In this document: positions 15,814 through 22,879 of the stretch, piece after piece
Layout: the number at the start of each line of letters is the position of its first letter
Numbering within the stretch: position 1 is the stretch's first letter
NCBI GenBank assembly: GCA_023393815.1
Contig: JAEXBU010000080.1
Coordinates: forward strand, 1 to 31,982
Length of the DNA stretch: 31,982 nucleotides
Origin: Bacillota bacterium
Lineage (GTDB): Bacteria; Bacillota; Clostridia; Tissierellales; Peptoniphilaceae
Direction: 5' to 3'
The notes under the pieces: generated by a model
Databases searched by the model: none
What the model saw: the letters and a program-made list of their open reading frames with translations, nothing else
What the model was told of the DNA's origin: nothing
Position numbers and translations under genes: made by a program

Positions 15814-15837
15814 AAAGAGGCTTCGGCCTCTTTTTTT
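15814..15837 (+). terminator. Intrinsic terminator after the glutaredoxin gene
   Basis: AAAGAGGC (15814-15821) and GCCTCTTT (15826-15833) form an 8-bp stem with a stable TTCG tetraloop, followed by T residues to 15837. Confidence 0.92.
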
Positions 15838-15910
15838 GTGTAAAAATGAAAAAAGTTTTCTAAAAAACATCGAAGACTTTCTTCGTTCGCAGGCTCCCGA
15901 AAGGGGGCTG

Positions 15911-15919
15911 TGTTATAAT
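15911..15919 (+). promoter_or_regulatory. Extended -10 promoter of the DUF1002 gene
   Basis: TGTTATAAT (15911-15919) contains a perfect TATAAT with the TGn extension that can compensate for a poor -35. No good -35 hexamer lies at 16-18 nt. The DUF1002 start is 34 bases downstream. Confidence 0.5.
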
Positions 15920-15952
15920 GGCTTCAAATTCAAGAAGAAAGTGGAGGAGATT

Positions 15953-16825
15953 ATGAAATTTTTCAAAAAATATATGACGGCGGCCTTGGCCCTGGTGATG
16001 GTCGCTTCTGTGGCCGCGCCGGTTTTCGCCGATGCCGCGGAAGGGGACGTCATTCTTTCTTTCGGTCAAGATTTGACGCTTGCGCAACGGGAAGAATTGA
16101 TGAAGCGCTTTAACGGAACCGACAAGGATCAAGTGATCGAAGTAACCAATCGGGAAGAGCATAAGTATTTAGGGGAATTTGTACCCGAGTCGAAAATCGG
16201 ACATAAGGCGATTTCCAGTGCAAAGATAGAATATACTGCCGAAGGAAGCGGTATCGAAGTGGAAACGTCGGAAAGAATTCGCTACATTACCCACGAAATG
16301 TACCGTCAAGCCTTGGAAACAGCGGGGATAAAAGATGCGAAGATCACCGTGGACGCGCCCATGAACGTGAGCGGTACGGCAGCTTTAACGGGGATTATGA
16401 AGGCCTACGAAACGTCTACCGGCAAAAAAATCAGCGACAAAGTGAAAAAGGCTGCCAACGAAGAAATGGTGGTAACGTCCGACTTGGCGCAAAACGTGGG
16501 CGCGGACAAGGCGACGGGTCTCGTAAAAGACATTAAGGACAAGATCGCCACGGAAGCGCCGAAGTCGCGGGAAGAAGTACAAAATATCGTCATCAACATT
16601 TCCAATCAGTACAACCTGAATTTAAGCCCCGAACAACAGGAACAACTGACGGACTTTTTCGATGACTTGCGAACGACGGACATCGACTGGAACGGTTTGG
16701 CCGAAAAAGCCAAGGGTGCGGCCGATCAGGCAAAAGAGTATATAAACAGTGAAGAAGGGCAAAGTTTGATCGAAAAGATAAAAGCCTTTTTTTCCGATCT
16801 GCTCGATTCCATTTTTAACAAATAA
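15953..16825 (+). CDS. Secreted DUF1002 (YpuA-like) protein
   Basis: This 290-residue protein has a clear signal peptide (residues 1 to about 26, KKYMTAALALVMVASVAAPVFA). The mature part matches the DUF1002 family, typified by Bacillus YpuA: GDVILSFGQDLT, VTNREEHKYLG, KAISSAKIEY, YRQALETAGIKDAKI and VSGTAALTGIMKAYE all follow the family pattern. Function is unknown; secretion and alanine/charged composition suggest a cell-envelope role. The start has GTGGAGGAG just upstream, and an extended -10 promoter 40 nt away implies a short leader. It is monocistronic, flanked by terminators on both sides. Nothing looks truncated. Confidence 0.9.
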   Translation: MKFFKKYMTAALALVMVASVAAPVFADAAEGDVILSFGQDLTLAQREELMKRFNGTDKDQVIEVTNREEHKYLGEFVPESKIGHKAISSAKIEYTAEGSGIEVETSERIRYITHEMYRQALETAGIKDAKITVDAPMNVSGTAALTGIMKAYETSTGKKISDKVKKAANEEMVVTSDLAQNVGADKATGLVKDIKDKIATEAPKSREEVQNIVINISNQYNLNLSPEQQEQLTDFFDDLRTTDIDWNGLAEKAKGAADQAKEYINSEEGQSLIEKIKAFFSDLLDSIFNK

Positions 16826-16830
16826 AAAAT

Positions 16831-16849
16831 GAACTCGATTACCGAGTTC
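16831..16849 (+). terminator. First hairpin downstream of the DUF1002 gene
   Basis: GAACTCG (16831-16837) pairs perfectly with CGAGTTC (16843-16849) around an ATTAC loop, six bases after the stop codon. It lacks a T run, so it may act as a 3' stability structure ahead of the true terminator rather than terminate by itself. Confidence 0.45.
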
Positions 16850-16859
16850 GAGCAATAAA

Positions 16860-16890
16860 AAAGAGCCTCCGCGAAAAAGGGAGGCTCTTT
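16860..16890. terminator. Bidirectional terminator between DUF1002 and DUF1858 genes
   Basis: AAAGAGCCTCC (16860-16870) and GGAGGCTCTTT (16880-16890) form a perfect 11-bp stem with a 9-nt loop. A-rich and T-rich flanks on both sides let it serve the convergent genes. Confidence 0.88.
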
Positions 16891-16892
16891 CG

Positions 16893-17090
16893 TTATTTTG
16901 CTTCGACGACTCTGTTTAAAGCTTTCATCAGTTCGTCGATGTCAAAACCGTGTACATACGCGGCTTCTTCCAAAGATTCCATTTGGCTGGAGGGACATCC
17001 CACGCAGCCCATGCCGAATTGCATTAAAATGCGAATCGCTTCCGGGTATTGGCGAACCAAGTCGCCGATTAAGGTGTCTTTTGTAATCAT
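16893..17090 (-). CDS. DUF1858 small CxxC redox protein
   Basis: This 65-residue protein fits the DUF1858 family, noted for a redox-active disulfide and frequent association with hybrid-cluster (prismane) proteins. It has the pattern DTLIGDLVRQYPEAIRILMQFGMGC and a CxxC of C29 and C32 (GCVGCPSS). The start at 17090 has AAGGAGG five bases upstream; the longer frame beginning at 17123 has no site. It lies 61 nt downstream of the second glutaredoxin-like gene on the same strand, so the two probably form an operon. Its precise role is unknown, but shared thiol chemistry suggests joint work in electron transfer or metal-centre repair. Confidence 0.88.
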   Translation of the reverse strand: MITKDTLIGDLVRQYPEAIRILMQFGMGCVGCPSSQMESLEEAAYVHGFDIDELMKALNRVVEAK

Positions 17091-17151
17091 TCTGGCCTCC
17101 TTATGGCAATTTATCCCATTCATTTTATCTTATGAGGGGACGACTGGCAAG

Positions 17152-17388
17152 TTAGAGTAAATTTTCTTTCATGTAGGCGATAATATCGTCGGATTCGTAC
17201 ATCCATTGGTCGCCAAAGTGCAGACAAGGTACTTGTTTGTTGCCGCCGCCTTGGATCAAGGCTTCTTTTGCGGCGTTGTCCTTGTCAACGTAGACGACAT
17301 CTACGTTGTCGATGTTGTTTTCTTTCATAAAGCTTTCCACCTTCTTACAGAAGGGACAGTAGGTTGCTGCATATAATGTATAATCCAT
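17152..17388 (-). CDS. Glutaredoxin-like protein
   Basis: This 78-residue protein is a second thioredoxin-fold dithiol protein, with CPFC at residues 11-14 (TYCPFCKKVESFM) and the cis-proline region KQVPCLHFGDQWMYESDDI. The ESxxI segment is the glutathione/partner-binding turn of true glutaredoxins. It is only distantly similar to the + strand paralogue at 15574, so it is not a recent duplicate. AAAGGAGG precedes the ATG. A likely promoter is TTGTGT-18-TATAGA on the - strand (17444 to 17415). It is probably co-transcribed with the DUF1858 gene downstream. Confidence 0.9.
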   Translation of the reverse strand: MDYTLYAATYCPFCKKVESFMKENNIDNVDVVYVDKDNAAKEALIQGGGNKQVPCLHFGDQWMYESDDIIAYMKENLL

Positions 17389-17414
17389 AGTTACCTCCTT
17401 TAGTTTTCGTTTTA

Positions 17415-17444
17415 TCTATACCCAATCCCTAAGTACTCACACAA
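17415..17444 (-). promoter_or_regulatory. Candidate promoter for the glutaredoxin-DUF1858 operon
   Basis: On the - strand, TTGTGT (17444-17439), an 18-nt spacer and TATAGA (17420-17415) lie about 30 nt upstream of the glutaredoxin start. The rest of the 143-nt divergent region (17389-17531) is AT-rich with no other clear element. Confidence 0.45.
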
Positions 17445-17531
17445 GAAGGGAAGAACTTAAAAAAGTCTAATCCTTATCTAAGTAGGTAAATTTAGAAAAG
17501 GCTTATGGTATGCTTATTTTGAGGTGAAGGT

Positions 17532-18038
17532 ATGGATATTTTTAACAGCATCGGAAAGGGTTTTGAGGACTTATCCAATCAAGTGAAAGATTTAGGTATC
17601 AAGGGTCTTGTCGGCGCAAAAGAAGTTTCCAATGTGGCAAAACTTCGCTTACAGATTCGCGAATTGGAAACGAAAATACAGCAGGAGTACACCCACTTAG
17701 GCGAAGTGTACTATATGGAAATGCGGGAGCAATCCCACTTGGCGGATACGACCAGCTCGGAGCTTTTGTTTGCCATCGACGCCTTGCAAAAGGAAAAGGC
17801 GAGCTTACAAAACCGTATCGACTCGAAAGAGATCGAGGGGGAGGTATTTCGCTACGAATGCCCGGATTGCCATACGGAAATTCAAGCGGATACGAATTTC
17901 TGCCCCCATTGCGGACGAAAGATCGAGACGGTGGAGTTGATCGCCGAGGATCCGGATTTCGTGGAATGCAAGAACTGCCACTTTCAGGCGGAGTCCGGGG
18001 CCACCTATTGTCCCCGCTGCGGTACGCCACTAGCTTAG
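17532..18038 (+). CDS. Coiled-coil protein with two zinc ribbons
   Basis: I do not recognise a named family. The 168-residue protein has an N-terminal amphipathic region with a long coiled coil (about 30-102: KLRLQIRELETKIQQEY, LQKEKASLQNRIDSKE). It is followed by two zinc ribbons: C110, C113, C124, C127 and C146, C149, C160, C163. The layout resembles zinc-ribbon proteins of Firmicutes thought to act as scaffolds or in protein interactions. No catalytic motif is seen. The ATG follows TGAGGTGAAGG. msrB starts nine bases after the stop, so the two are co-transcribed. Oxidation of the zinc thiols and repair by MsrB is an attractive but unproven connection. Confidence 0.75.
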   Translation: MDIFNSIGKGFEDLSNQVKDLGIKGLVGAKEVSNVAKLRLQIRELETKIQQEYTHLGEVYYMEMREQSHLADTTSSELLFAIDALQKEKASLQNRIDSKEIEGEVFRYECPDCHTEIQADTNFCPHCGRKIETVELIAEDPDFVECKNCHFQAESGATYCPRCGTPLA

Positions 18039-18047
18039 GAGGGTCTT

Positions 18048-18482
18048 ATGGATAAAAAACAAATAGACGAGGAAAAACTGCGCCGTTCTTTGGGCGATGA
18101 AGCGTACCACGTGGCGCGTAAAAAGGGTACGGAGCCACCTTTTTCCCATCCCTACGACAGGCTTTTTGAGGAAGGCATTTACGTGGATGTAATCACGAAA
18201 GAGGTTTTGTTTCTGTCCAAAGATAAATTCGATGCCGGATGCGGCTGGCCCGCTTTTTCAAAGACGGCACCGGAGGCTCCCGTAAAAGAGGAGGAAGATA
18301 CCCGTTACGGCATGATCCGAACGGAAGTGGCTACGGACACCACCCACTTGGGTCACGTCTTCGGCGACGGCCCTGAAGAAATGGGGGGTCTGCGTTACTG
18401 TATCAACGGGGCGAGTTTGGAGTTTATTCCGAAGGCTGAAATGGAAAAAAGAGGGTACGGTTCTTGGCTAAATTGTCTTTAA
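18048..18482 (+). CDS. msrB: Peptide methionine-(R)-S-oxide reductase MsrB
   Basis: MsrB repairs oxidised methionine (R-sulfoxide) in proteins using thioredoxin-like reductants. The 144-residue protein has CGWPAFSK (C65), HLGHVFGDGP at 100-109 and the catalytic C118 in GGLRYCINGASLEF. The two CxxC pairs of zinc-containing MsrB are absent (YVDVITKEVLF where CxxC would be), so this is the zinc-free form. C65 is the likely resolving cysteine. AGGAGG precedes the ATG, and the preceding gene ends nine bases upstream. Other redox genes surround it, fitting an oxidative-stress role in an anaerobe. Confidence 0.95.
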   Translation: MDKKQIDEEKLRRSLGDEAYHVARKKGTEPPFSHPYDRLFEEGIYVDVITKEVLFLSKDKFDAGCGWPAFSKTAPEAPVKEEEDTRYGMIRTEVATDTTHLGHVFGDGPEEMGGLRYCINGASLEFIPKAEMEKRGYGSWLNCL

Positions 18483-18550
18483 ATTGAGAAGACTAGCTAT
18501 AGTCAAAGGGGTATAATGGTAACAGATGTTTGGAAAATAAAGGAGGTATT

Positions 18551-20776
18551 ATGAAACAAAAGTTTTTATCCCTGGCACTGGCACTGGCCATGGTTCTCGG
18601 CGTCATCGCAGGACCGGCGAGCGTCTTTGCCGCGTCTTGGGATACGGAAACCAAGACCATTACATTATTGCACACCAACGATGTCCATGGCCACGTTACA
18701 GCGGAATATGACAAGGACAAGAAACTTACCCACATCGGTTATGCCAAGGTGAAGACGTATGCGGATAGCATTAAAAATGCGGTTCTTCTCGATGCGGGGG
18801 ATGTTACTCACGGAACGGCCATCGCCGGCATTGAAAACGGCAAGGGTGTTATCGATTTAATGAAAGCCATGGGCTACAAGGCCATGGTTCCCGGCAATCA
18901 CGACTTCAACTATGGCTATCAAGCATTAGTCGATTTTAAAAACCAAGCGGCCTCTTTGAAAGAGGGCGAAAGCACTTTCGATATTTTGGCTGCCAACATA
19001 ATCAAAAATACGGGGGTAAACGACTTTAAGGGTCAAACCCTCTTAGATGTAAACGGTGTAAAGGTCGGGATCTTCGGCATTACCACGGAAGAAACTAAGG
19101 TGAAATCCAATCCGAAAAACACCGAAGGCATTACCTTCTTAAATCCCGTGGAAGTTGCACGGGCTCAAGTAAAATCTTTGAAGGAGCAAGGGGCGAATGT
19201 TATCGTTATGCTGGCACACGTCGGCGTGGACGATGCCACGGTCGTTAAGACCACCGACATCGCCAAGGCCGTGGACGGCATCGACGTCATTATCGACGGA
19301 CACTCCCATACGAAATTACCCGAAGGCAAGGTGGTCAATAATACGTTGATCGCACAAACGGGCCAACAATTAGAAAATTTAGGCGAAATCAATATTACCC
19401 TTCGGGGCAAAGAAATTATTTCGAAAACGGCGACTCTTCGCGACGCGGCATTCTTTGAAAATGTGGAAGAAAATAGCGCCATTGCCAAGCAAGTAAACGA
19501 CAAATTCGAAGCGAACAAGAGCAAATTGGAAAAGGTCGTCGGTACCACCGCTGTGACATTAGACGGCGAGCGGGAACACGTACGAACCCAAGAAACCAAC
19601 TTCGGAAACTTGGTCACCGACGCCATGCGCGAAGCTTCTAAGGCCGACGTCGCCTTAACGAACGGTGGAGGTATCCGCGCCAGCATTCCCGCGGGCAGTA
19701 TCGAAATGACGGAAATCTGGACCAGTTTCCCCTTCGGAAACACGATCATGAAGATTGAAATCACCGGTTCCGACCTTTTGGCAGCTTTGGAATACGGTGT
19801 GGCCGATGCGCCGGCGCCGGAAGGGAAATTCCCCCACGTTTCCGGCATGACCTTTAAGTACGATCCGAAACAAGAAGCAGGAAAGCGTGTCTTCGACGTA
19901 ATGGTGGCTGGGAAGGCATTGGATCCGAACAAGACGTACACATTGGCGACGAACGATTTTATGGCCGGTGGCGGCGACGGGTACACCATGTTCGCTAAAG
20001 GCAAAAAGCTTGGCGACTACGGTATGTACACGGAAGTATTGGAAAAATACTTCGAAGAACACAAAAATGTCAATCCGAAAGTGGAAGATCGTATTGTAGC
20101 ACAATCGAAGGTCGGAGAAAAACCGGCTTCGGATGCTGCGGCATTTACGGATATTCATGGCCATTGGGCGGAAAAAGTAATTGCTGCGGCTACGGGCAAG
20201 GGACTCTTCAAAGGAGTCACGGAAACGACTTTCGCACCGAATTCCGCCATTACCCGGGGTATGCTCGTCTCCGTCTTGGCTCGTATGGAAGGGCAAGACA
20301 AGAAACAGACTGCAGATAATCCATTTAAGGATGTAAAGGCCGGGGATTGGTACGAAAATGCCGTCATCTGGGCTGCGCAAAACAAATACGTGGCCGGTTA
20401 CGAAGATAATACCTTCAAACCCAATCAAAAAGTGACCCGCGAAGAAATGGCCGCGATTTTGGGTCGTTATATCGAAGCTAAGGGACTTCCTCTTACGTTG
20501 GACTTAAAAGAACCCTTCGCCGATCAAAAGAAGATATCCAAGTGGGCGGAAAAATCGGTAGATACCGTTCGCCGCGCCGACTTGATGCGCGGACGCGAAG
20601 AAAATCGATTTGCTCCGAAAGCTTCGGCGACCAGAGCCGAATTGGCACAAGTAATGAACACGTTGGATGAGCGCGTTCGCGAAATGAAAAAAACCGAGGA
20701 CAAGAGCAAGGTCGTTGAAAAAGATAAACAAAGCGACGTAAAAGCCGCGCAATCGGTGGAAAAGAAAGCAGCATAA
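18551..20776 (+). CDS. SLH-anchored 5'-nucleotidase / cyclic phosphodiesterase
   Basis: This 741-residue surface enzyme starts with a signal peptide (cleavage after VFA, near 27). A calcineurin-like metallophosphoesterase domain follows, with D44 and H46 (LLHTNDVHGH), D84 (DAGDVTHG), N116-H117-D118 (GNHDFN) and GHSHTK near 250. The 5'-nucleotidase C-terminal domain spans about 315-520, with TNGGGIRASIPAG near 375. Three S-layer homology domains lie at about 530-580, 590-645 and 653-705, followed by a lysine-rich tail. Such enzymes release phosphate and nucleosides from extracellular nucleotides. AGGAGG precedes the ATG at 18551. The SLH repeats imply anchoring to pyruvylated wall polymers. 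Confidence 0.93.
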   Translation: MKQKFLSLALALAMVLGVIAGPASVFAASWDTETKTITLLHTNDVHGHVTAEYDKDKKLTHIGYAKVKTYADSIKNAVLLDAGDVTHGTAIAGIENGKGVIDLMKAMGYKAMVPGNHDFNYGYQALVDFKNQAASLKEGESTFDILAANIIKNTGVNDFKGQTLLDVNGVKVGIFGITTEETKVKSNPKNTEGITFLNPVEVARAQVKSLKEQGANVIVMLAHVGVDDATVVKTTDIAKAVDGIDVIIDGHSHTKLPEGKVVNNTLIAQTGQQLENLGEINITLRGKEIISKTATLRDAAFFENVEENSAIAKQVNDKFEANKSKLEKVVGTTAVTLDGEREHVRTQETNFGNLVTDAMREASKADVALTNGGGIRASIPAGSIEMTEIWTSFPFGNTIMKIEITGSDLLAALEYGVADAPAPEGKFPHVSGMTFKYDPKQEAGKRVFDVMVAGKALDPNKTYTLATNDFMAGGGDGYTMFAKGKKLGDYGMYTEVLEKYFEEHKNVNPKVEDRIVAQSKVGEKPASDAAAFTDIHGHWAEKVIAAATGKGLFKGVTETTFAPNSAITRGMLVSVLARMEGQDKKQTADNPFKDVKAGDWYENAVIWAAQNKYVAGYEDNTFKPNQKVTREEMAAILGRYIEAKGLPLTLDLKEPFADQKKISKWAEKSVDTVRRADLMRGREENRFAPKASATRAELAQVMNTLDERVREMKKTEDKSKVVEKDKQSDVKAAQSVEKKAA

Positions 20777-20790
20777 AACAACGAAAAATG

Positions 20791-20818
20791 AAAAAGGAGC
20801 CGGAAGAGGCTCTTTTTT
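20791..20818 (+). terminator. Intrinsic terminator after the 5'-nucleotidase
   Basis: AAAAAGGAGCC (20791-20801) pairs with GGCTCTTTTTT (20808-20818), with one G-T wobble and a GGAAGA loop. Confidence 0.88.
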
Positions 20819-20891
20819 CGTGGGAAAAAAGTTTGGTGTAAGGAGAAAGTGAAACGGAGGAAATTAAATTTAGAATTTGTAAATTTTCTAC

Positions 20892-20920
20892 TTGACCCAA
20901 CCATTTTTTTGCGATATTAT
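20892..20920 (+). promoter_or_regulatory. Upstream tandem promoter of veg
   Basis: TTGACC (20892-20897), a 17-nt spacer and TATTAT (20915-20920) form a good sigma-A promoter upstream of a second, stronger one. A palindrome-like AAATTTA...TAAATTT lies just upstream (about 20866-20885). Confidence 0.6.
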
Positions 20921-20935
20921 AAAGCGTTATTTTGC

Positions 20936-20964
20936 TTGACAAGGGACTTGCTTTCATGTATACT
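20936..20964 (+). promoter_or_regulatory. Main veg promoter
   Basis: A consensus TTGACA (20936-20941), a 17-nt spacer and TATACT (20959-20964) lie about 40 nt upstream of the veg start codon. veg is classically driven by a very strong promoter in Bacillus, and the two tandem promoters here fit that. Confidence 0.8.
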
Positions 20965-21003
20965 ATCATTACATTGGAGTGTTTGGATAGAAGGGCGGTC
21001 CCA

Positions 21004-21270
21004 ATGACACAAATGGATATGATTAAAAATGAATTGTCAGAGCATATCGGCAAAGAGGTAATTGTGAAGGCAAATCGAGGACGAAAGCGCATCGTCACGC
21101 GAAAGGGCGTGTTGTCGGCGGTTTATCCCTCCCTATTTGTCGTCACCATTTCTTCCGACGAGGCAAACGATCGAAATATTTCATTTACCTATTCCGACGT
21201 GTTGACGTCCACGGTTAAGATAATGATTCTGGAAGACGATGTAGACTCGACGAAATTAAAGATATCGTAG
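21004..21270 (+). CDS. veg: Veg family protein
   Basis: This 88-residue protein matches the Veg (DUF1021) family of Firmicutes. The pattern IGKEVIVKANRGRKR, GVLSAVYPSLFVV and FTYSDVLTSTV is characteristic. In Bacillus, Veg promotes biofilm matrix expression, but its biochemical role is not established. I start it at the ATG at 21004; a second ATG at 21013 is also possible, and the ribosome-binding site (GAAGGGCGG) is weaker than usual for the window. Two tandem promoters drive it, and a terminator right after its stop suggests that it is mostly monocistronic. Veg next to ispE is a conserved Firmicute neighbourhood. Confidence 0.9.
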   Translation: MTQMDMIKNELSEHIGKEVIVKANRGRKRIVTRKGVLSAVYPSLFVVTISSDEANDRNISFTYSDVLTSTVKIMILEDDVDSTKLKIS

Positions 21271-21271
21271 C

Positions 21272-21297
21272 AAAAGCTCCCTTGTGGAGCTTTTTTT
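21272..21297 (+). terminator. Intrinsic terminator between veg and ispE
   Basis: AAAAGCTCC (21272-21280) and GGAGCTTTT (21286-21294) form a perfect 9-bp stem with a CTTGT loop and T residues to 21297. The ispE ribosome-binding site begins just downstream, and no separate ispE promoter is visible, so read-through probably supplies ispE. Confidence 0.85.
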
Positions 21298-21310
21298 ATG
21301 GGAGGAAATT

Positions 21311-22159
21311 TTGCGCGCTTACGGGAAAATTAATGTCGGCCTTTGGATTTTAAAGCGTCGAGCCGACGGCTATCACGAATTAAAAACGCTCTTTTTGCCT
21401 ATCGACCTTTACGACGAATTACAGATAGAAAAGGCGGCGTCCTTTTCCATTCAAGGACCCAACTACGGGAGGGAAGATCTAATGGCGAAGGCGCATCGTT
21501 TTTTAGAAGATCGATTTGGACCCTTGCCGGTTGCGATTACCATAAAAAAAAATATTCCGGCAGGAGCGGGACTCGCCGGAGGAACGGCGGATGGTGCAGC
21601 GGTGTTGAAGGCCGTGCGAGACATATACCGTCTGCCCTTGACCGATGAGGATCTGAGGGAGCAATCGTCGGTTCTCGGGGCGGATTTTCCCTATTGTCTG
21701 TACGGTGCGCCGGCGATTGGGGAGGGGATTGGCGATCACTTAAGCCCTCTATCCCTGCCGAGCTATCCGGCACTGTTGGTAAATCCGGGATTTTCCGTGT
21801 CTACGAAAGATGCCTACGACAAGGTGTGCCTGCAACCGTCTCGAGGCTCTTTGCAGGAAACTGTGCGGTATTTGAAAAAGGGAGATCTTCGCGGGCTTTT
21901 ATCTTCAGTGGCGAATGATCTCTACCCCGGAGTGGTCAAAATGCACTCGATTATCGACGAGATGATTTTCGATCTTTACGAAGCCGGAGCATCGTTCGCC
22001 CATATGTCCGGTTCTGGCCCTACGGTTTACGGTTTGTTCAAAAAAGTAGAGGAACGAGATGGCGCGTATGCTATACTTAAGGAGAAGTATTCGATCGTCA
22101 TACAAACGAAAACAGCGGGAGAAGGACATGGAGAGATTGGGAATTGCCATAAGGGATAG
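21311..22159 (+). CDS. ispE: 4-diphosphocytidyl-2-C-methyl-D-erythritol kinase
   Basis: IspE phosphorylates CDP-methylerythritol in the MEP pathway of isoprenoid synthesis. The GHMP-kinase signature PAGAGLAGGTAD is at residues 83-94. The opening AYGKINVGLWILKRRADGYHEL and the LGADFPYCLYG segment with its catalytic aspartate are in place, and SGSGPTVYGLF closes the C-terminal domain. I chose the TTG at 21311, which follows GGGAGGAAATT at ideal spacing and begins directly with MRAYGKIN. The longer frame starting at 21284 runs through the veg terminator. The stop overlaps the next gene by 32 nt. The pathway implies MEP-derived rather than mevalonate-derived isoprenoids. Confidence 0.95.
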   Translation: MRAYGKINVGLWILKRRADGYHELKTLFLPIDLYDELQIEKAASFSIQGPNYGREDLMAKAHRFLEDRFGPLPVAITIKKNIPAGAGLAGGTADGAAVLKAVRDIYRLPLTDEDLREQSSVLGADFPYCLYGAPAIGEGIGDHLSPLSLPSYPALLVNPGFSVSTKDAYDKVCLQPSRGSLQETVRYLKKGDLRGLLSSVANDLYPGVVKMHSIIDEMIFDLYEAGASFAHMSGSGPTVYGLFKKVEERDGAYAILKEKYSIVIQTKTAGEGHGEIGNCHKG

Positions 22160-22781
22160 GGCCGGAGCGTATACGGCGGCGGCAGTCATAAGCCGGAGGC
22201 CGGATCTTTCTCTTGCGCTTATCTACGATCCGGCGGGAATGGAAGATGCTTTTTATGAAAAGAACAGGGCGCGCTTTTCTTCTATGGGGATTACGCGATT
22301 TCTGCTCTTACGGGAAAAGCCATTGTCCGAAGGTGATTTTTACGAATGGTTGGAAAAATCTCCGGGTTGTGACGTGTCTATAGGCTGCGCGGATTCGAAT
22401 TTCGACACGGCGCTTTTATTTCGTACGGTGGGAGACGGCCTCTTTCACCATAGCTACGTTTTGGATATGATCGACGCCTATGCCCGGCGTCTGCCGAAGG
22501 GAACGCAGTCGGCGATACTCGCTCTGTGTGGCTACAGCTACCGACGCGACGATTTTATCCGCGCCTTGAAACCGATGGGAATTGCCGTTCTGGATCCATT
22601 GGATCGATGGCTGGAGTCTATTCCGAAAGACGAAGGGAAGGGGGACGTACGCTTTTATTGGACCGTACGCGACTTTCCCTTCGAGCGCCTAATGGGCGAG
22701 TTAATCGGAGAAGACGTACGCTTTCGGAAGTACTACGGACACCCGTGGCTTCGCGGCGAGGTTTCGAAAAGAGAAGGATAG
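22128..22781 (+). CDS. Uncharacterised protein, possibly Asp/Glu racemase-like
   Basis: I do not recognise this 217-residue protein with confidence. Two cysteines sit in a racemase-like layout: C87 in VSIGCADSNF and C134 in ILALCGYSYRRDDF, followed by MGIAVLDP. This loosely resembles the ACNTAS and GCTHYP motifs plus the following VIDP turn of glutamate racemases. The N-terminus (RLGIAIRDRAGAYTAAAVIS) would match the glycine-rich start of that fold, but the DSGxGG signature is missing. It may be a diverged or non-catalytic relative. The start at 22128 has GGGAGAAGG upstream and overlaps ispE by 32 nt, so expression is coupled. A strong terminator follows. Confidence 0.6.
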   Translation: MERLGIAIRDRAGAYTAAAVISRRPDLSLALIYDPAGMEDAFYEKNRARFSSMGITRFLLLREKPLSEGDFYEWLEKSPGCDVSIGCADSNFDTALLFRTVGDGLFHHSYVLDMIDAYARRLPKGTQSAILALCGYSYRRDDFIRALKPMGIAVLDPLDRWLESIPKDEGKGDVRFYWTVRDFPFERLMGELIGEDVRFRKYYGHPWLRGEVSKREG

Positions 22782-22787
22782 AGAAGG

Positions 22788-22816
22788 AAAAAGCCCCCGA
22801 GTGCAGGGGGCTTTTT
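22788..22816 (+). terminator. Intrinsic terminator after the ispE operon
   Basis: AAAAAGCCCCC (22788-22798) and GGGGGCTTTTT (22806-22816) form a perfect 11-bp stem with a 7-nt loop. It ends the + strand unit before the convergent SRP RNA. Confidence 0.93.
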
Positions 22817-22846
22817 GCGCGTATAAAAGGACCGACGGGGCAAAAG

Positions 22847-22871
22847 AAAAAAGCGATTCCTGAGAATCGCT
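22847..22871 (-). terminator. Terminator of the SRP RNA transcript
   Basis: On the - strand AGCGATTC pairs with GAATCGCT (22871-22864 with 22859-22852) around a 4-nt loop, followed by a T run (A residues 22847-22851 on the + strand). It lies about 10 nt after the 3' end of the SRP RNA. Confidence 0.88.
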
Positions 22872-22879
22872 CAAATTTA

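Noticed and set aside
15574..17388. The two glutaredoxin-like genes as a recent inverted duplication
   Set aside because: Apart from the CPxC site and fold-level pattern the proteins share little sequence, so they are old paralogues.
18484..18517. TTGAGA and TATAAT upstream of the 5'-nucleotidase as one promoter
   Set aside because: The spacer is 22 nt, too long. The TATAAT alone may work with a weak -35, but I could not define it.
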